Below, one piece after another: positions 45,769 to 56,800 of a stretch of DNA of 64,000 nucleotides. Below the pieces are notes generated by a model. The model worked only from the letters and a program-made list of their open reading frames with translations, made no database searches and had not been told where the DNA came from. This stretch comes from Enoplolaimus lenunculus (lineage: Eukaryota > Nematoda > Enoplea > Enoplida > Thoracostomopsidae), in assembly GCA_030248215.1 (NCBI GenBank), contig JASANG010002711.1, positions 1 through 64,000 on the forward strand. Reading direction: 5' to 3'. The translations under genes and the position numbers were made by a program. Position 1 is the first letter of the stretch, and every line of letters starts with the position of its first letter.

Positions 45769-45927
45769 ACACTATTTCTGTCATATTTATATTGCAAGAA
45801 ACGGTACTGTTTGTGGACAGTATGGAAACTGCATACTCGAAATAAAATGAAAGCAATCAGGATAGCAAACGAAGGAATGCTGTGAAATATTAACCAATTC
45901 AAATTTGCGTTGAAAATCAAAAAAGAA

Positions 45928-48900
45928 ATGGAAAATGCAATTGACGACCAATCAGAAAACGCAGCGTTGAACTACGACACAGCGATTCAAGAGCGGATTG
46001 GTCAATTCGGAACGCACGGAATGTTTATGTTGTTGACCGTGGAATTGGGAATGGTAATTGTGTGCGGATGTATGTTGAGTCCTTCGTATCATAAAATTGG
46101 TCCACAATGGAACTGTAGTTCTTCCTCGAGTGCACTGTCAAATGATGGAAACAACAACAACAGCAACAACAACATCATTACAGTATTGACCATGAGCAAT
46201 AATTCATTAGACTCTGGCGACGATTCTTGTAAATGTCCGAAATCTGACAGAAATCACGTGATGGACAAAGATGGATTCCGGTCACTGTCCCGCGATTTTC
46301 AGCTGATTTGTGGCCGAAAATATTTGGCTTCGTTATTGGCCACTTTGATTATGGTTGGTGGACTTTGTGGTGCCGTTGTTTTTGGTCATTTGGCAGACTC
46401 GTATGGAAGGAAATATATTTCAATCGCGTGTTTCTCAGGGACGTTGCTGTTTTCATTCGTGTTCATGTGGTCCATTTCTTACGCAATGGCTGCTGTTTTA
46501 ATCACAATTATGGGATTTTTTGGAGCCGGGTACATGGTTGTTGCCATTGCTGTTTTGATCGAATTTGTTGGAAGAGACAAACGTCTTTTGGTTTCGTGTC
46601 TTCATGGATGGCCGTACGGCCTTATGTTCATGGCGCTTCTTGGTTTCATCACTCGCTCTTGGCGTTTTTATCATCTCGGACTCTCAATTTGTGGTCTTCC
46701 TCTTCTCGTCGCTTGGTTTTTCACAGTCGAAAGTCCTCGTTGGTTGATTCGAAAGAACCGACTCCAAGAAGCCAAAACTGTCATTGAAACCATCGCTCGT
46801 CGAAACCGAAGGCTGTCTCCTTTCGGAAAGAATGGTGCGAATGATGGATCGTTGCAACTGTTGCAAACGCTGTACGAACAAGAGAGCCGAAATCGGGACA
46901 AAATCGCCAATTTCACCTATTTGGATCTGGTCAGAGACCCCCAAATCCGCAAACGAACCCTGATTATGGTTTATTCGTGGTTCACCTCTGGTCTCATTTC
47001 GTGGGGCATTTATGTCAATGTCGGTTCGTTTGCTGGCATCGTTTATCTCAACATATTTTTGCTTGGTCTTGGCAAAGCTATCACTGGTAAGGATGTTTTT
47101 ACAGAAAAATTTACAAATTTTACAGTAGTTTCCAATACGTTTTTAATGGAAAAAATTTCAGTTAGTATCTATAACTCTTTAACTCATAGCGTTTACTATG
47201 AGCAACTAAATACTAGTAATATGTATACGAGCAATACAGACACTGTGAACAGTGTTTAACAATTCTATCATCCTATCTACTGCAAAATGGTTACAAGACG
47301 TGAAAGTACTCTCTGGCTCGATTGTCAAACTCCTATAGCTGAGTGGTCATCGTAAACGCCTCCCACCCGAGAGACTGGGGATCGAATCTGACCTTGAAAG
47401 TGCATAACGTATGAAATTGAAAATATTCATTTGAGAAAGGGTTAAACTTTATGAGCAAAGCAAACAATAAAAGCCAGAGACGAAATTTTAGTATTAAATC
47501 AGAATATAAAACTTCTGCTGTGTGTTGGTTCAACTGAAGGAACGTCGGCTCTGTTGCATCTCCCTTAAGCGAAAAAATTTTCGTTTACTATCTATAAGCG
47601 AAAAATTTTCAGTTTACTATCTGTAACCCCTTCTCACATTGAGTTGCCTATAGGCAACTCAGCGCAGTGCATATGCGTTAAACAGTATATATCGCACCGT
47701 GTTTAACAATTGCAACACGTATACATAGTACTAAATCACCACAAGACGTGAGAGTCCCCTCGGGCTCGAGCGTCAAGCTCCTATAGCTGAGTGGTGATGC
47801 TATACGCCTCCCACTCCAGTCACTGGAGTTCGAATCCTGGCATAAAAGTAGGTCTCAGCGGAAATAGAAAATATTCATGCGAGAAAGGGTTAATACACGG
47901 TTTTCAGGGGAAAGTGTCAACCCAGGATCATTTTGCTAATGACTTTAATGGAAATCTTATCCAATTTATGTTAAACTTTAGCTATTTTCTGCTTCGCTTA
48001 GGCTTATAGGCTTAGGCTTAGGCTAAGGAATATGTTCATTCTTACGCTTAGGCTTAGGAATATACTCATTTTTACGCTTAGGTTTAGGCTTAGGTTTACG
48101 CTTAGGATTATGCTTATAATACTGTTCTGCCCCTGTTCTTTCAATTGGCCGTAGAACTACGTGAAAACAACACAATGAAATTAGTTTGAATTCTTGCGGT
48201 AGAACATTAGTGCAGATTGTACATTTTTTCATTTTAAAGCATCATAGTAAAAAATACCAGTTGAGAACATTAACAAAAAAATTTATTTATCAAAAACGTT
48301 CTTTTGTATTTATAAAGACAGATTTCATTGATGATTGCCGCGAGCAAAAACACAGTCGCCGCGTTTGAGCGGTGACAAAAAGAAATATCTAAAGTATCTA
48401 AAATCTGTTGATTGATACAAAAGCTTACATTTATGTATAACTTGGCCAATGTATAAGAACAGGGGCAGAACAGTTTTAGAAGCATATTCCTAAGCCGAAG
48501 TTAAGCCTAAGCATAAGCATAAGAATGAGCCTATTCCTAAGCCTAATCCTACGCCTAAAGCGTAAGAATGAGCATATTCCCAAGCCTAAGCCTAAGCCTA
48601 TAAGCCTAAGCCAAGCAAAAAATTAGTCTTAAGCTTGAGCTAACTCCATTGCAGTCCCAAAGAAAAACGGTTCCGCCACTGATCTTTACATGGGCCTATA
48701 ATTTTCAGGTTTGACTCCACTGTTGGTCGACAAATGTGCAGGACGGCGTGCGACAATATTAATCGCTTGTTCAATTGTTACAACATGTATGTGGAGCATT
48801 GTTGGCATACACATATATCAAGAAACCCTTAGCGATACGGCGCCGTCAGATTTAGCGTCAAAGCAAACTATAGAGCGCAGCTTACAATTTGCTGTTGCTG

Positions 48901-49265
48901 GACTCGCAATTATTGGTGTCGCTGCTGTAGATCCGGCGTGGAAAATCAACCATTTATACGCAAACGAATTATTTCCGACGGTGATTCGAAATATGGCAAA
49001 CGGTGCTTGTAATTTTGGCTCAAGAATGTCAAGTATTTTAGCGCCGCAAATCGCATATTTGTCTAATTTTTATAAGCCAACGCCTTTTATTATTTTTGGC
49101 ATTTTGGCTGTTGTTCAACTGTTGGTGTTGTTTTTATGGCTGCCGGAAGCGAAAGGAACACCGTTGATGGATAATTTACCGCCTGGAAGTCGACATAAAG
49201 TTATACCGAAAGGACAAGATTCAAAGGTGCCACACAATCGTTCAGGGCACGAAACGACACTTTGA
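45928..49265 (+). CDS. SLC22-like major facilitator transporter, gene 2
   Basis: Exons 45928-47086 and 48709-49265 join at a phase-1 intron to 571 codons, the same length as the paralogue on the other strand. I start at the ATG 45928 because upstream in-frame codons lack ATG. Exon 1 carries the loop with sequons, GHLADSYGRK and VESPRWLI; only about ten residues differ from gene 1 from QSENAALNYD to the donor. Exon 2 reads GRRATILIACSIV, PAWKINHLYANELFPTVIRN and LPEAKGTPLMDN and shares perhaps half of its residues with gene 1's exon 2. The tail beyond residue 545 is unique. Role: probable organic-ion uptake or efflux at the plasma membrane. The intron (47087-48708) contains two TTAA MITEs and two GGCC-ended MITEs, one of which ends 12 bp before exon 2. 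Confidence 0.93.
47264..47447 (+). mobile_element. TTAA-flanked MITE, truncated diverged copy C
   Basis: The right end TTCATTTGAGAAAGGGTTAA and the core CTATAGCTGAGTGGTCATCG with GGGGATCGAATCTGA are kept. The left end is different or lost. It is the most diverged member seen here. Confidence 0.7.
47622..47894 (+). mobile_element. TTAA-flanked MITE with tRNA-like core, copy D
   Basis: It starts TAACCCCTTCTCACATTGAG, has the perfect 20-bp palindrome GAGTTGCCTATAGGCAACTC, then TATAGCTGAGTGGTGATGC and GAGTTCGAATCCTGGC, and ends GAGAAAGGGTTAA. Confidence 0.85.
47985..48150. mobile_element. GGCC-ended TTAGGC MITE, copy j, left-truncated
   Basis: CTTAGGCTTATAGGCTTAGG ladders separated by AGGAATAT-GTTCATTC-TTACG spacers end in CTGTTCTGCCCCTGTTCTTT then CAATTGGCC. 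Confidence 0.75.
48444..48696. mobile_element. GGCC-ended TTAGGC MITE, copy k, next to a splice acceptor
   Basis: The element begins GGCCAATGTATAAGAACAGG and ends GCCACTGATCTTTACATGGG CC. The 8-bp flanks are TATAACTT (48436-48443) and TATAATTT (48697-48704). The right flank forms most of the acceptor sequence TATAATTTTCAG of SLC22 gene 2 exon 2. Confidence 0.9.
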
Positions 49266-49284
49266 TATGGTAGGCTGTTGGGCG

Positions 49285-49455
49285 TGTAACCAAGGGAGGA
49301 CAGGGGGTAGAGGGAGCTAAGCCCTCTTGGAAAAATTTTAACTACCCACTAGAAAATTTGCAACCTGGCAGATGAACGAAAACCTTTGTATGCTCCTCGT
49401 GAAAATTTTTAGCCAACCTAGCAAAGTGAGTAGGCTACAGGCCTGTGTAGTGTCA
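49285..49455. repeat. Interspersed repeat of the GGCTCGTAGCC family, reverse copy
   Basis: AGGGAGCTAAGCCCTCTTGG, CTCCTCGTGAAAATTTTTAG and AGTAGGCTACAGGCCTG follow the order of the family in reverse. Lies just downstream of SLC22 gene 2. Confidence 0.65.
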
Positions 49456-49787
49456 CAGGTTAACGTGGAGTTGAAAAATATCACAGCTGAAGTTCGGTTT
49501 ACTTCTAAACGATTATTTCATAGATTGATTCTGTTTCGGCGAAGTTACACCTTTTATACGCTGAAATCAATCATTTTAGTTTATGTAACTTTTTGACCGT
49601 TCCTAATTTTTAAATTAAGAATTAATTTTGAAATTTTAAAGTTCATAACCGTCTATGAGCTGTACGAGTATTATTTTATGCTCCAATTTTTTATTCGGCA
49701 ATTATAAGTTAGGCGATATGTGTTGGTTGGCTATCTATTTTAAAATAAACGTTCTACCTCACGAGAGAATTTTAGTTTGAAAAGCTG

Positions 49788-50005
49788 TGCCCATGTAAAG
49801 ATCAGGAGCGAAACGTTTTTCTGTGGGACTGCAATGGAGTAAGCATACCCTTTTGACTTTTTAGGCTTAGGCTTAGGAATATGCTCATTATTACGCTTTC
49901 GCTTAGGCTTAAGCTTAGGCTTAAATATATGCTCATTCTTACGCTTAGGATTAGAATTAAGGATATGCTTATAATACTGTTCCGCGCCTGTTCTTTACAT
50001 TGGCC
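49788..50005. mobile_element. GGCC-ended TTAGGC MITE, copy l
   Basis: Left end TGCCCATGTAAAGATCAGGA, right end GCGCCTGTTCTTTACATTGG CC, flanks AAAAGCTG and GAAAGCTC (6 of 8). TTAGGC runs alternate with ATATGCTCATTNTTACGC spacers. Confidence 0.82.
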
Positions 50006-50084
50006 GAAAGCTCAATTTAATAGCTATAAAATTTTACATTAATCTTAAGCCAAAACGATAGTCAAAGTCTGTTGTATGACAGTC

Positions 50085-50365
50085 CCGTAGTAAAATGCGA
50101 CGTCCCTGTAAGCATGTGAAACAGGCTTGCCCTGGTGCATATGCAATAAATGCAGTGCATATTGTGGTGTACCGTCGACACATATAGTCGACAAAAATGC
50201 AGTAGGACAGGCGGGCTGCGTGGCGCAGTGGTAACAGAGTCTGCCTGACACGCAGAAGGTCGCTAGTTCGAAACCACCCGTAACCCACTTTTCCAGCTGC
50301 TTTGTACAAAGGTCTGAAGTCTCGGTTCCTACCTAGACTCACAATCTCTACAAACAACACGGGTC
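50085..50365 (+). repeat. tRNA-Val-derived SINE, family B
   Basis: GCTGCGTGGCGCAGTGGTAA then a five-pair arm TCTGC-CTGACAC-GCAGA with a GAC anticodon (Val) and AGTTCGAAACCA form a tRNA-like head at 50216-50290. The tail TCCAGCTGCTTTGTACAAAG and the preceding GTCGACACATATAGTCGAC also occur at 12240-12520. Acceptor stems do not pair well, so it is a SINE rather than an active tRNA-Val gene. Confidence 0.82.
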
Positions 50366-50407
50366 CTAATTTTTATAATCAAATAAATAATCCTTTAATT
50401 TATTATT

Positions 50408-50623
50408 GCACAACGTATAGAACAGCGCCGCAACAGTAGTATAACAATATTCCGAAGCGTAAACCTATACGCCTAAGCGAAAGAATTAGCTTACACTGCA
50501 GCCTAAGCCTTTGAATGAACTTTATACGCAAGCCTAATCCTACGCAAAAAAATAATCTAAAGCAAAAGTTTACTCTACTGCAGTCTCTCAAAAAATGTTC
50601 TGCCCCTGATCTTTGCAAGGGCC
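50408..50623. mobile_element. GGCC-ended TTAGGC MITE, copy m, decayed
   Basis: Left end CAACGTATAGAACAGCGCC and right end CCCCTGATCTTTGCAAGGGC C are recognisable; internal CCTAAGC repeats are eroded. No clear target duplication. Confidence 0.7.
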
Positions 50624-50833
50624 ATAAGTAAAATGTTTCAAACATCGAAAACTTTTGTTTAAAAGCAGGTTCTAGCCATCGTAAAGCAAACAGTTTTGGC
50701 ATTTTCCAAATCTGTGAACCAAATAACATATAACTGCTGAAGGCAACCAGTCCTTTTAGCCGGAACCTTACCCGGAGCGAATGTCTATGAACTACAACCT
50801 GCTTCAGGACTTGTTTTACCGCTCGACACCATC

Positions 50834-53800
50834 CTATATACACGTCGGAGGCCCTGGCTCCGAGCTTGTGCTGACTTGACTCTTCATCATAGAACGAGGC
50901 TGCTGTTCCGGATATGAGACACCAACCGGTACGAATCCGGTAAATTGTGTCGGTTCAGTTGCAGTGTTCGCTGGCGAGAAATTACCCAAACTACCTGTAT
51001 GCGGTTGCTCAGGATTGAGTTTACCGCTAAGTTGAGGCGGAACACTGGCACAGCGGGTGGTCATGTATTCGACCAAGAGTGGCTCTAAATACTGCATACA
51101 TTGAGTTAAGCTCACAAGACGGCCGCGAAGATTGGCCAGCTCACAAAGAACTTGACGCTGGCATGATTGCATTTCGTACATTGATTCGCGGACTTCGGTT
51201 TCAATCTTAAAAAATAGAGCCGGTTGTCAGTGCAAAACGGTAACGGATATTTGAATGCCGCGAAACCATTTTTGAGTTATACAATAAGCGGCCAATGTTA
51301 CTTTAAGGGGCGTAACAGTAGATTGAGCGGCTTCCTAAGCCTACGCGTAAGCCTGAAGCGTTGCAAGAATGTGTTCCTAAGCCTAAGCCTAAAGCCTACG
51401 CCTAAGTCTAAGCCTAAGTCCAAGTCTAAGCCTAAGTCTAAGCGTTGCAAGAATGTGTTCCTAAGCCTAAGCCTAAGCCTAAGTCTAAGCCTAAGTCTAA
51501 GCCTAAGTCTAAGCCTAAGCCTAAGCGTTGCAAGAATGTGTTCCTAAGCCTAAGCCTAAGTCTAAGCCTAAGTCTAAGCCTAAGTCTAAGCCTAAGCCTA
51601 AGCGTTGCAAGAATGTGTTCCTAAGCCTAAGCGTAAACCTAAGCAGAAAAATGTAATCTAGAATCTAAAATACTCTTTTATAGACCCACCAGTAACCTGG
51701 ACGTCCCTTAAAGTAACATGGGTTCAATAAGGCGTGCTCTACTCATTTCGGGCCACCAGACTCAGCCACCTTGCACTGAAGTTTGTTTATTAAAAATTGT
51801 CGGACGCTACTAAATAGATTTTGCCTATAATTTTTGTTTAGCAACACATAGCGGCGCACGGAGGCGTCTGCACGGTCAAGTATAGCGCAACCCTAAAGTC
51901 CTATTCACACGTGCAAGTTTTTGCTTCGAGATCGAGAACTTGCAGCTGCAACTTGCACTTGCAAGTTTTATCCGAAATCCGGTTCGAAAAACTTGCAGCT
52001 GCAAATTATTCATTAAAAATGAAAACTGGGAATTTAGTTCAAATGTGTGAATAACCATGCAAGGTCACAGAACTTATTGCAGCCGCTTTCTCATTGGCTG
52101 ATGAAAAAAATTCAAATTCTGCATGCAATTTGCAGCTGCAAGTTCTCGCAGAAAAACTTGCACGGATGAATAGCTTAATAGTTTCGGACTCCGTTCTACA
52201 CTAAAGTTTTATTCAAACATTTATCGAATACTAAGTAAAGTTCAAACTTTTTGTTCCTTTTTTACACAACATTTTCTATTTTATTCATTTCAACTGAGAT
52301 CCAGTTTCAAACTTAAGATTTGAACCCATGTATCTCCAGAAGGAAGGGGTTTATCATCGTCACTCTGCTGTAAAAGCTTATAAAGAGCTTGAAGAGCGAA
52401 CTCGTGGACGCCCTCCCGTCCCGGGATGTGGAGTGTCCCCATGTAATAATTCTTGAACGCCGTGCATTCTTCATTGTTGTATGTACCGTTTGCGCTTTAG
52501 TTAATCATAGTATACTTTATGTAAAGAGGGGCATTGTAATGATTTTTCAAGGAAACCGTAGGCGGATGAATTAAACGGGGGAGGCACCAAAAAATTTCAG
52601 GCGGAACGAGTCTGTCAAAATTATAGACCTCTTGGTCGAATAAGTGGATACGACTGTCGAGTAGCAGATCCGTTGCAGATGTACAACGTTTATTAGAGTG
52701 CAACCGGAAGTGAAAAATACCGAAGCCGGAGTTGAACAAACTTTGTCAGAGTCGCGACCGGATTGAAGCCGATGGTGAGTCAAAATTAGGTAGTCAAAAT
52801 AATGTTTAATTTGCTAATTTTAGCAAAAAATCTGTAAGTTTAATCTGTTGGTTGTACGTTACTTTTTTTACAAAATCTCGGCAATTTTTCTCCTCAAAAA
52901 TGTACCAGAAGTTTTCAAAACTCAATGCACAAAGCAAATACATTTTACAAAACTACGCAAAATTTCACTACTAACATAACTGGAACCTCCGCAGAAATAC
53001 TGCCGGAGCCGGAGGCCGCTTTTCCGCCGGAGCCGGAGGCAGATATCAGGCTGTAAACCGCAAAAAGTGGTGAGTCAAATTGACTCTCTGAAATAGGCTT
53101 TTTCAAACTACACAAACTGAGTCAATTTCAACTCCCCTGAGTCGCTCATTGAGTCCAGTTTGACTCTGGCGGAGTCGAATTTGACTTGGTTTATGCAGTC
53201 CCGGCTGTCCCGTAGAGTGTCCTGTAGAGACTGTTTCGAAGAGAGTCAATTTGATTCACCATTTTTTGAAGTGTAGGATGAAGCATCGATAACTCGACAA
53301 AATGACTCCGAATTGCTTTGCAGGCATAGAATATGTTTGTTAAACATAAATTACCTTTGCAATATCAATCAATGTGTTACTTTGTTCATTCAATCGTCTT
53401 TGCTCCCATTTAATTCGTCGAAAGCTGGAAATCGATTATTAATAGCGGCTGTATTTAACACAGCAAACAATGGTGGGTGAAATTGACTGTTTCCGAAATA
53501 GGCTCAACGGGACTACATAAACTAAAGTCAAATTCGACTCCGCTAGAATCAAACGTGCGATTCAGTGAGTCGAATCTGACTCTGACGGAGTCGAATTTGA
53601 CTCAGGTTGTGTAGTCCTGTAGCGCCTATTTCGGAGGGAGTCAATTTAACTCACCATTTTTGGTAGTGAAACGATTGAAAAATTATATTCAGATCGTTGT
53701 ACTTTTCTGGAGCCAACAGCGAAACCATATGCACCCCCCATTCGATATTTAGAAGATGACTGCACCCTTTTACAAATCCTATCTACGCTTGTGTCCGAGG

Positions 53801-56800
53801 TTCAAGATTTGGTACAAATCACGCCCTTCAACGGTGGTGCCACAATTGAACCATCGCCGCTATTTTTCACATTTCTCAAAAGATGTCAGCTCCAGATGGA
53901 TATTTGCCAATTTTGCCAAACCGAAATACAAAACTTTTGCCAACGTATAGAACAGGGCCGTAACTGTAGTATAAGCATATTCCTAAGCCTAAGCGTAAAC
54001 GTTACAATAATCTTGTATACCTTCAAGCCTAAGGCTAAATCCTACGCAAAAAAGTCTATAAAACTTGCTGACTTTATTGCAGTTGACAGAAAAACGTTCT
54101 GCCTCGGATCTTTACATGGACCAAATCATAACAGATTAAACCAAAAACTTAGTATCAAGAAAACACAATGACTTACTCGTTAATAGCGGCTAAAAATCGC
54201 CTTTGATGAATGCGAATTTTGATTTCATCTTTAATCGGAGCGATATTTCGTAATTTGTATATCATCCAAGTTTGCTGAAGAACTTTCGCGGCGGTGTCTT
54301 TGCGCTAGAATTCCTACTGATTTTGGCCAATGTTACTTTTAAGGGCGTAACAGTAGATTAAGCCTATTCCTAAGCCTAAGCCTAAGCCGGCCCATGTGAA
54401 GATCAGGAGCGGAACAGGAATATCCTTATAATACTGTTCCGCCCTTGTTCTTTACATTGGTCCCTAAGCCTAAGCGTTGCAAACATGTGTTCCAAAGCCT
54501 AAGCCTAGGCAAAAAATGTAATCAAGAATCTAAACCTACTCTTTTATAGACACAGCAGAAACCTGGAAGCCGCTTAAAGTAACATGGGCATTTTAATGCC
54601 TCTCATATAATAATTTTGTGCGTTCCGACTTTAGACAAGTTGTACGCTGTTGGCGGCTCGTGTACAAATCAGGAACTTGCCGTTTTTACACGCGACAATA
54701 GAGTAAGCTTAAGCTTTATGCGGGGTTCACGTTATAACTGTGGCAGCTCGGATTATGTTTTGTCCCTGTTACAACAGCTTGTAACATTTTGTCTACACGT
54801 TACTCTCTAAAAGTTTAAACTGACTTAATTTAAGCTTAAGGTATTCCAGCAGCATTAAACTAACTTTCTAGAGTAACTGAACCAACGGATAGGTTGACGC
54901 TTAAACTGATTTAAAATCTTACATATTTTTGGTTTAAGCTAAACTTAGTGACCTCTTTGATACATATAATCAATGAGCTGCACTTGTTACATAAATTAAG
55001 AATAACTTTACCTAAAGTCGTATTAAACTTAAAAATATGTTAGTCTAAGCAAAACATGAAATTCTAGTTTAGTTAGTCCGTCCAGCCATTTGAGTTTTAC
55101 TTAAACTAAAATCACGTTTAGCTAAGCTATAATTTAAGTTTAAGTTTTTAGAGAGTAGTCCGGTTTCAAGCACAGAATTTTCCAGTTGTCTGATAACCTA
55201 TTATGGCAAACTTCGTTTGTACTGCAATATCATATAATATTCCAACTGCAGTATGCTAATATTATAGGGTGATACATAGCTAGTGAAACGTACAGCACAG
55301 TGTAATATGATACAAGACGAAAACTACTGTCACACGTTTAGTATCCTATGATATTAATAACGGACAGCTATGTAGTGCTGGACAACTGTGTAGAAAACTG
55401 GTTGAACCCCAAAGACCAGCTTAGGCTTAGGCTTAGGCTTTAGGTATAGGCTTAACTGTACGCTTAGATTTTGGGATTAGGCTTAGGAATATGCTTTTAC
55501 TACGGTTACAGTGACAGCTATGTAGTGCTGGACAACTGTGTAGAAAACTGGTTGAACCGCAAAGGCCATCTTAGGCTTAGGCTTTAGGTACAGGCTTAAC
55601 TGTACGCTTAGATTTTGGGTTTAGGCTTAGGAATATGCTTTTACTGCGGTTATAGAACCGTTCCTTACATTTGCCCTCTCTGGTGTCATCACCGACGCTT
55701 GTATTTACTTACAGCTCTGGATAATTTCGTATCAGCCATAAATGCGTTGACGTGTTTTTCGGCACGAGAAAGTTCAAGTTTTCGACTGATCACTGCAATC
55801 AACGCAGACGCAACTCCGATTCCCTGAATAAAAAAGTTATACAATTTTTGTTCATTGACAACATTTTTCATTCTTGGATACCGGTAAATACTCGATGGAA
55901 TCGGAACGCAATCAAAACCTGTGCCTAAAAGTAACACAGACGAACACCGGCAGTGGCGGATCAAGAATTGTTGACTGAGGATGTGGCTATCCGCATGCCA
56001 AATTTTATTGCCTTCTAACGCTGACCACTTTAGAATTAAAAAACGAGCAATCCCGTAACCTGAGGGGGCCTTAGCATACCAATAGAAGAACTTTGGCCCC
56101 CTTAGAAAATGTTTTAGCCTTGTCTGTAAAAGTCATCGAAAACACTTTTATGTCCCTCCTGCAAATGTTTAGCAAACCTAGCAAGTTGAGCTTAGCTACA
56201 GGCCTGTACACGAGTAGCGCAAAACTGAAAATTTCGCAAATAAGCAATGAAAATTTCTAATTTAGCACTAAAATTATCTGACCGGATCATGTGTTGCCTC
56301 TGAGTCTGCTTGTGGACACCGGATATCCCGGATCATGTGTTGCCTCACAGTCTGCTTGTGGACACTAGATATCCGGATACCAACAAACACATATTCGTGT
56401 ATAGGATCCGGTTCGTGTTGATATCCGTATATGAAAAAATATTCAGTGCCATCCCACCAGCCCAAATTCAGGACTTTTCTGAACGTCAAAACGATTCCGA
56501 TTCAAATTATTAAAATTTCCGTTGGTAATAAAAATTGTAAACAAACATACAAGAACGCCAGTTGTGATACTAAGCATGCGTCCACAGTACGTCTTTGGCA
56601 CAATATCCCCGTATCCAATTGACATAAATGTAATCACGATAAACCAGAGTGAATTCAAATAATTGTAATCTTCTTCATACACCGGTTTGTTGTATCTGAA
56701 ACAAACGAAATTTTTGCATATTCGAACTTTAAGTTGTTTTACATCTATATATTAAACCTGGAACGCACCACATACGTGTTTTGGGCAAATTTCCAGCATT

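Larger units (their letters stand above)
40436..45927. other. Shared upstream interval of the divergent SLC22 pair
   Basis: These 5.5 kb separate the two start codons and contain no gene that I can see. They are made largely of transposons: GGCC-ended MITEs at 40813, 41950, 42558, 43848, 44355 and 45334, a TTAA MITE at 42599, a GAGTC foldback at 45620, the 20-bp minisatellite and old minisatellite units. Any promoters must lie in this DNA; none can be picked out by eye. Confidence 0.6.

Noticed and set aside
46308-46787. 159-codon frame overlapping SLC22 exon 1 (also 39507-39986 on the other strand)
   Set aside because: It is a shadow of the transporter exon in another frame; both genes share it only because the exon is nearly identical.
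50216-50290. Functional tRNA-Val(GAC) gene
   Set aside because: Anticodon arm and T-arm are tRNA-like, but the acceptor stem does not pair and the flanks are those of SINE family B.
51340-51620. Chromosome end or fused telomere because of (TTAGGC)n
   Set aside because: The arrays are short, interrupted, in both orientations across the window and bounded by transposon ends with target duplications; unique genes lie on both sides.
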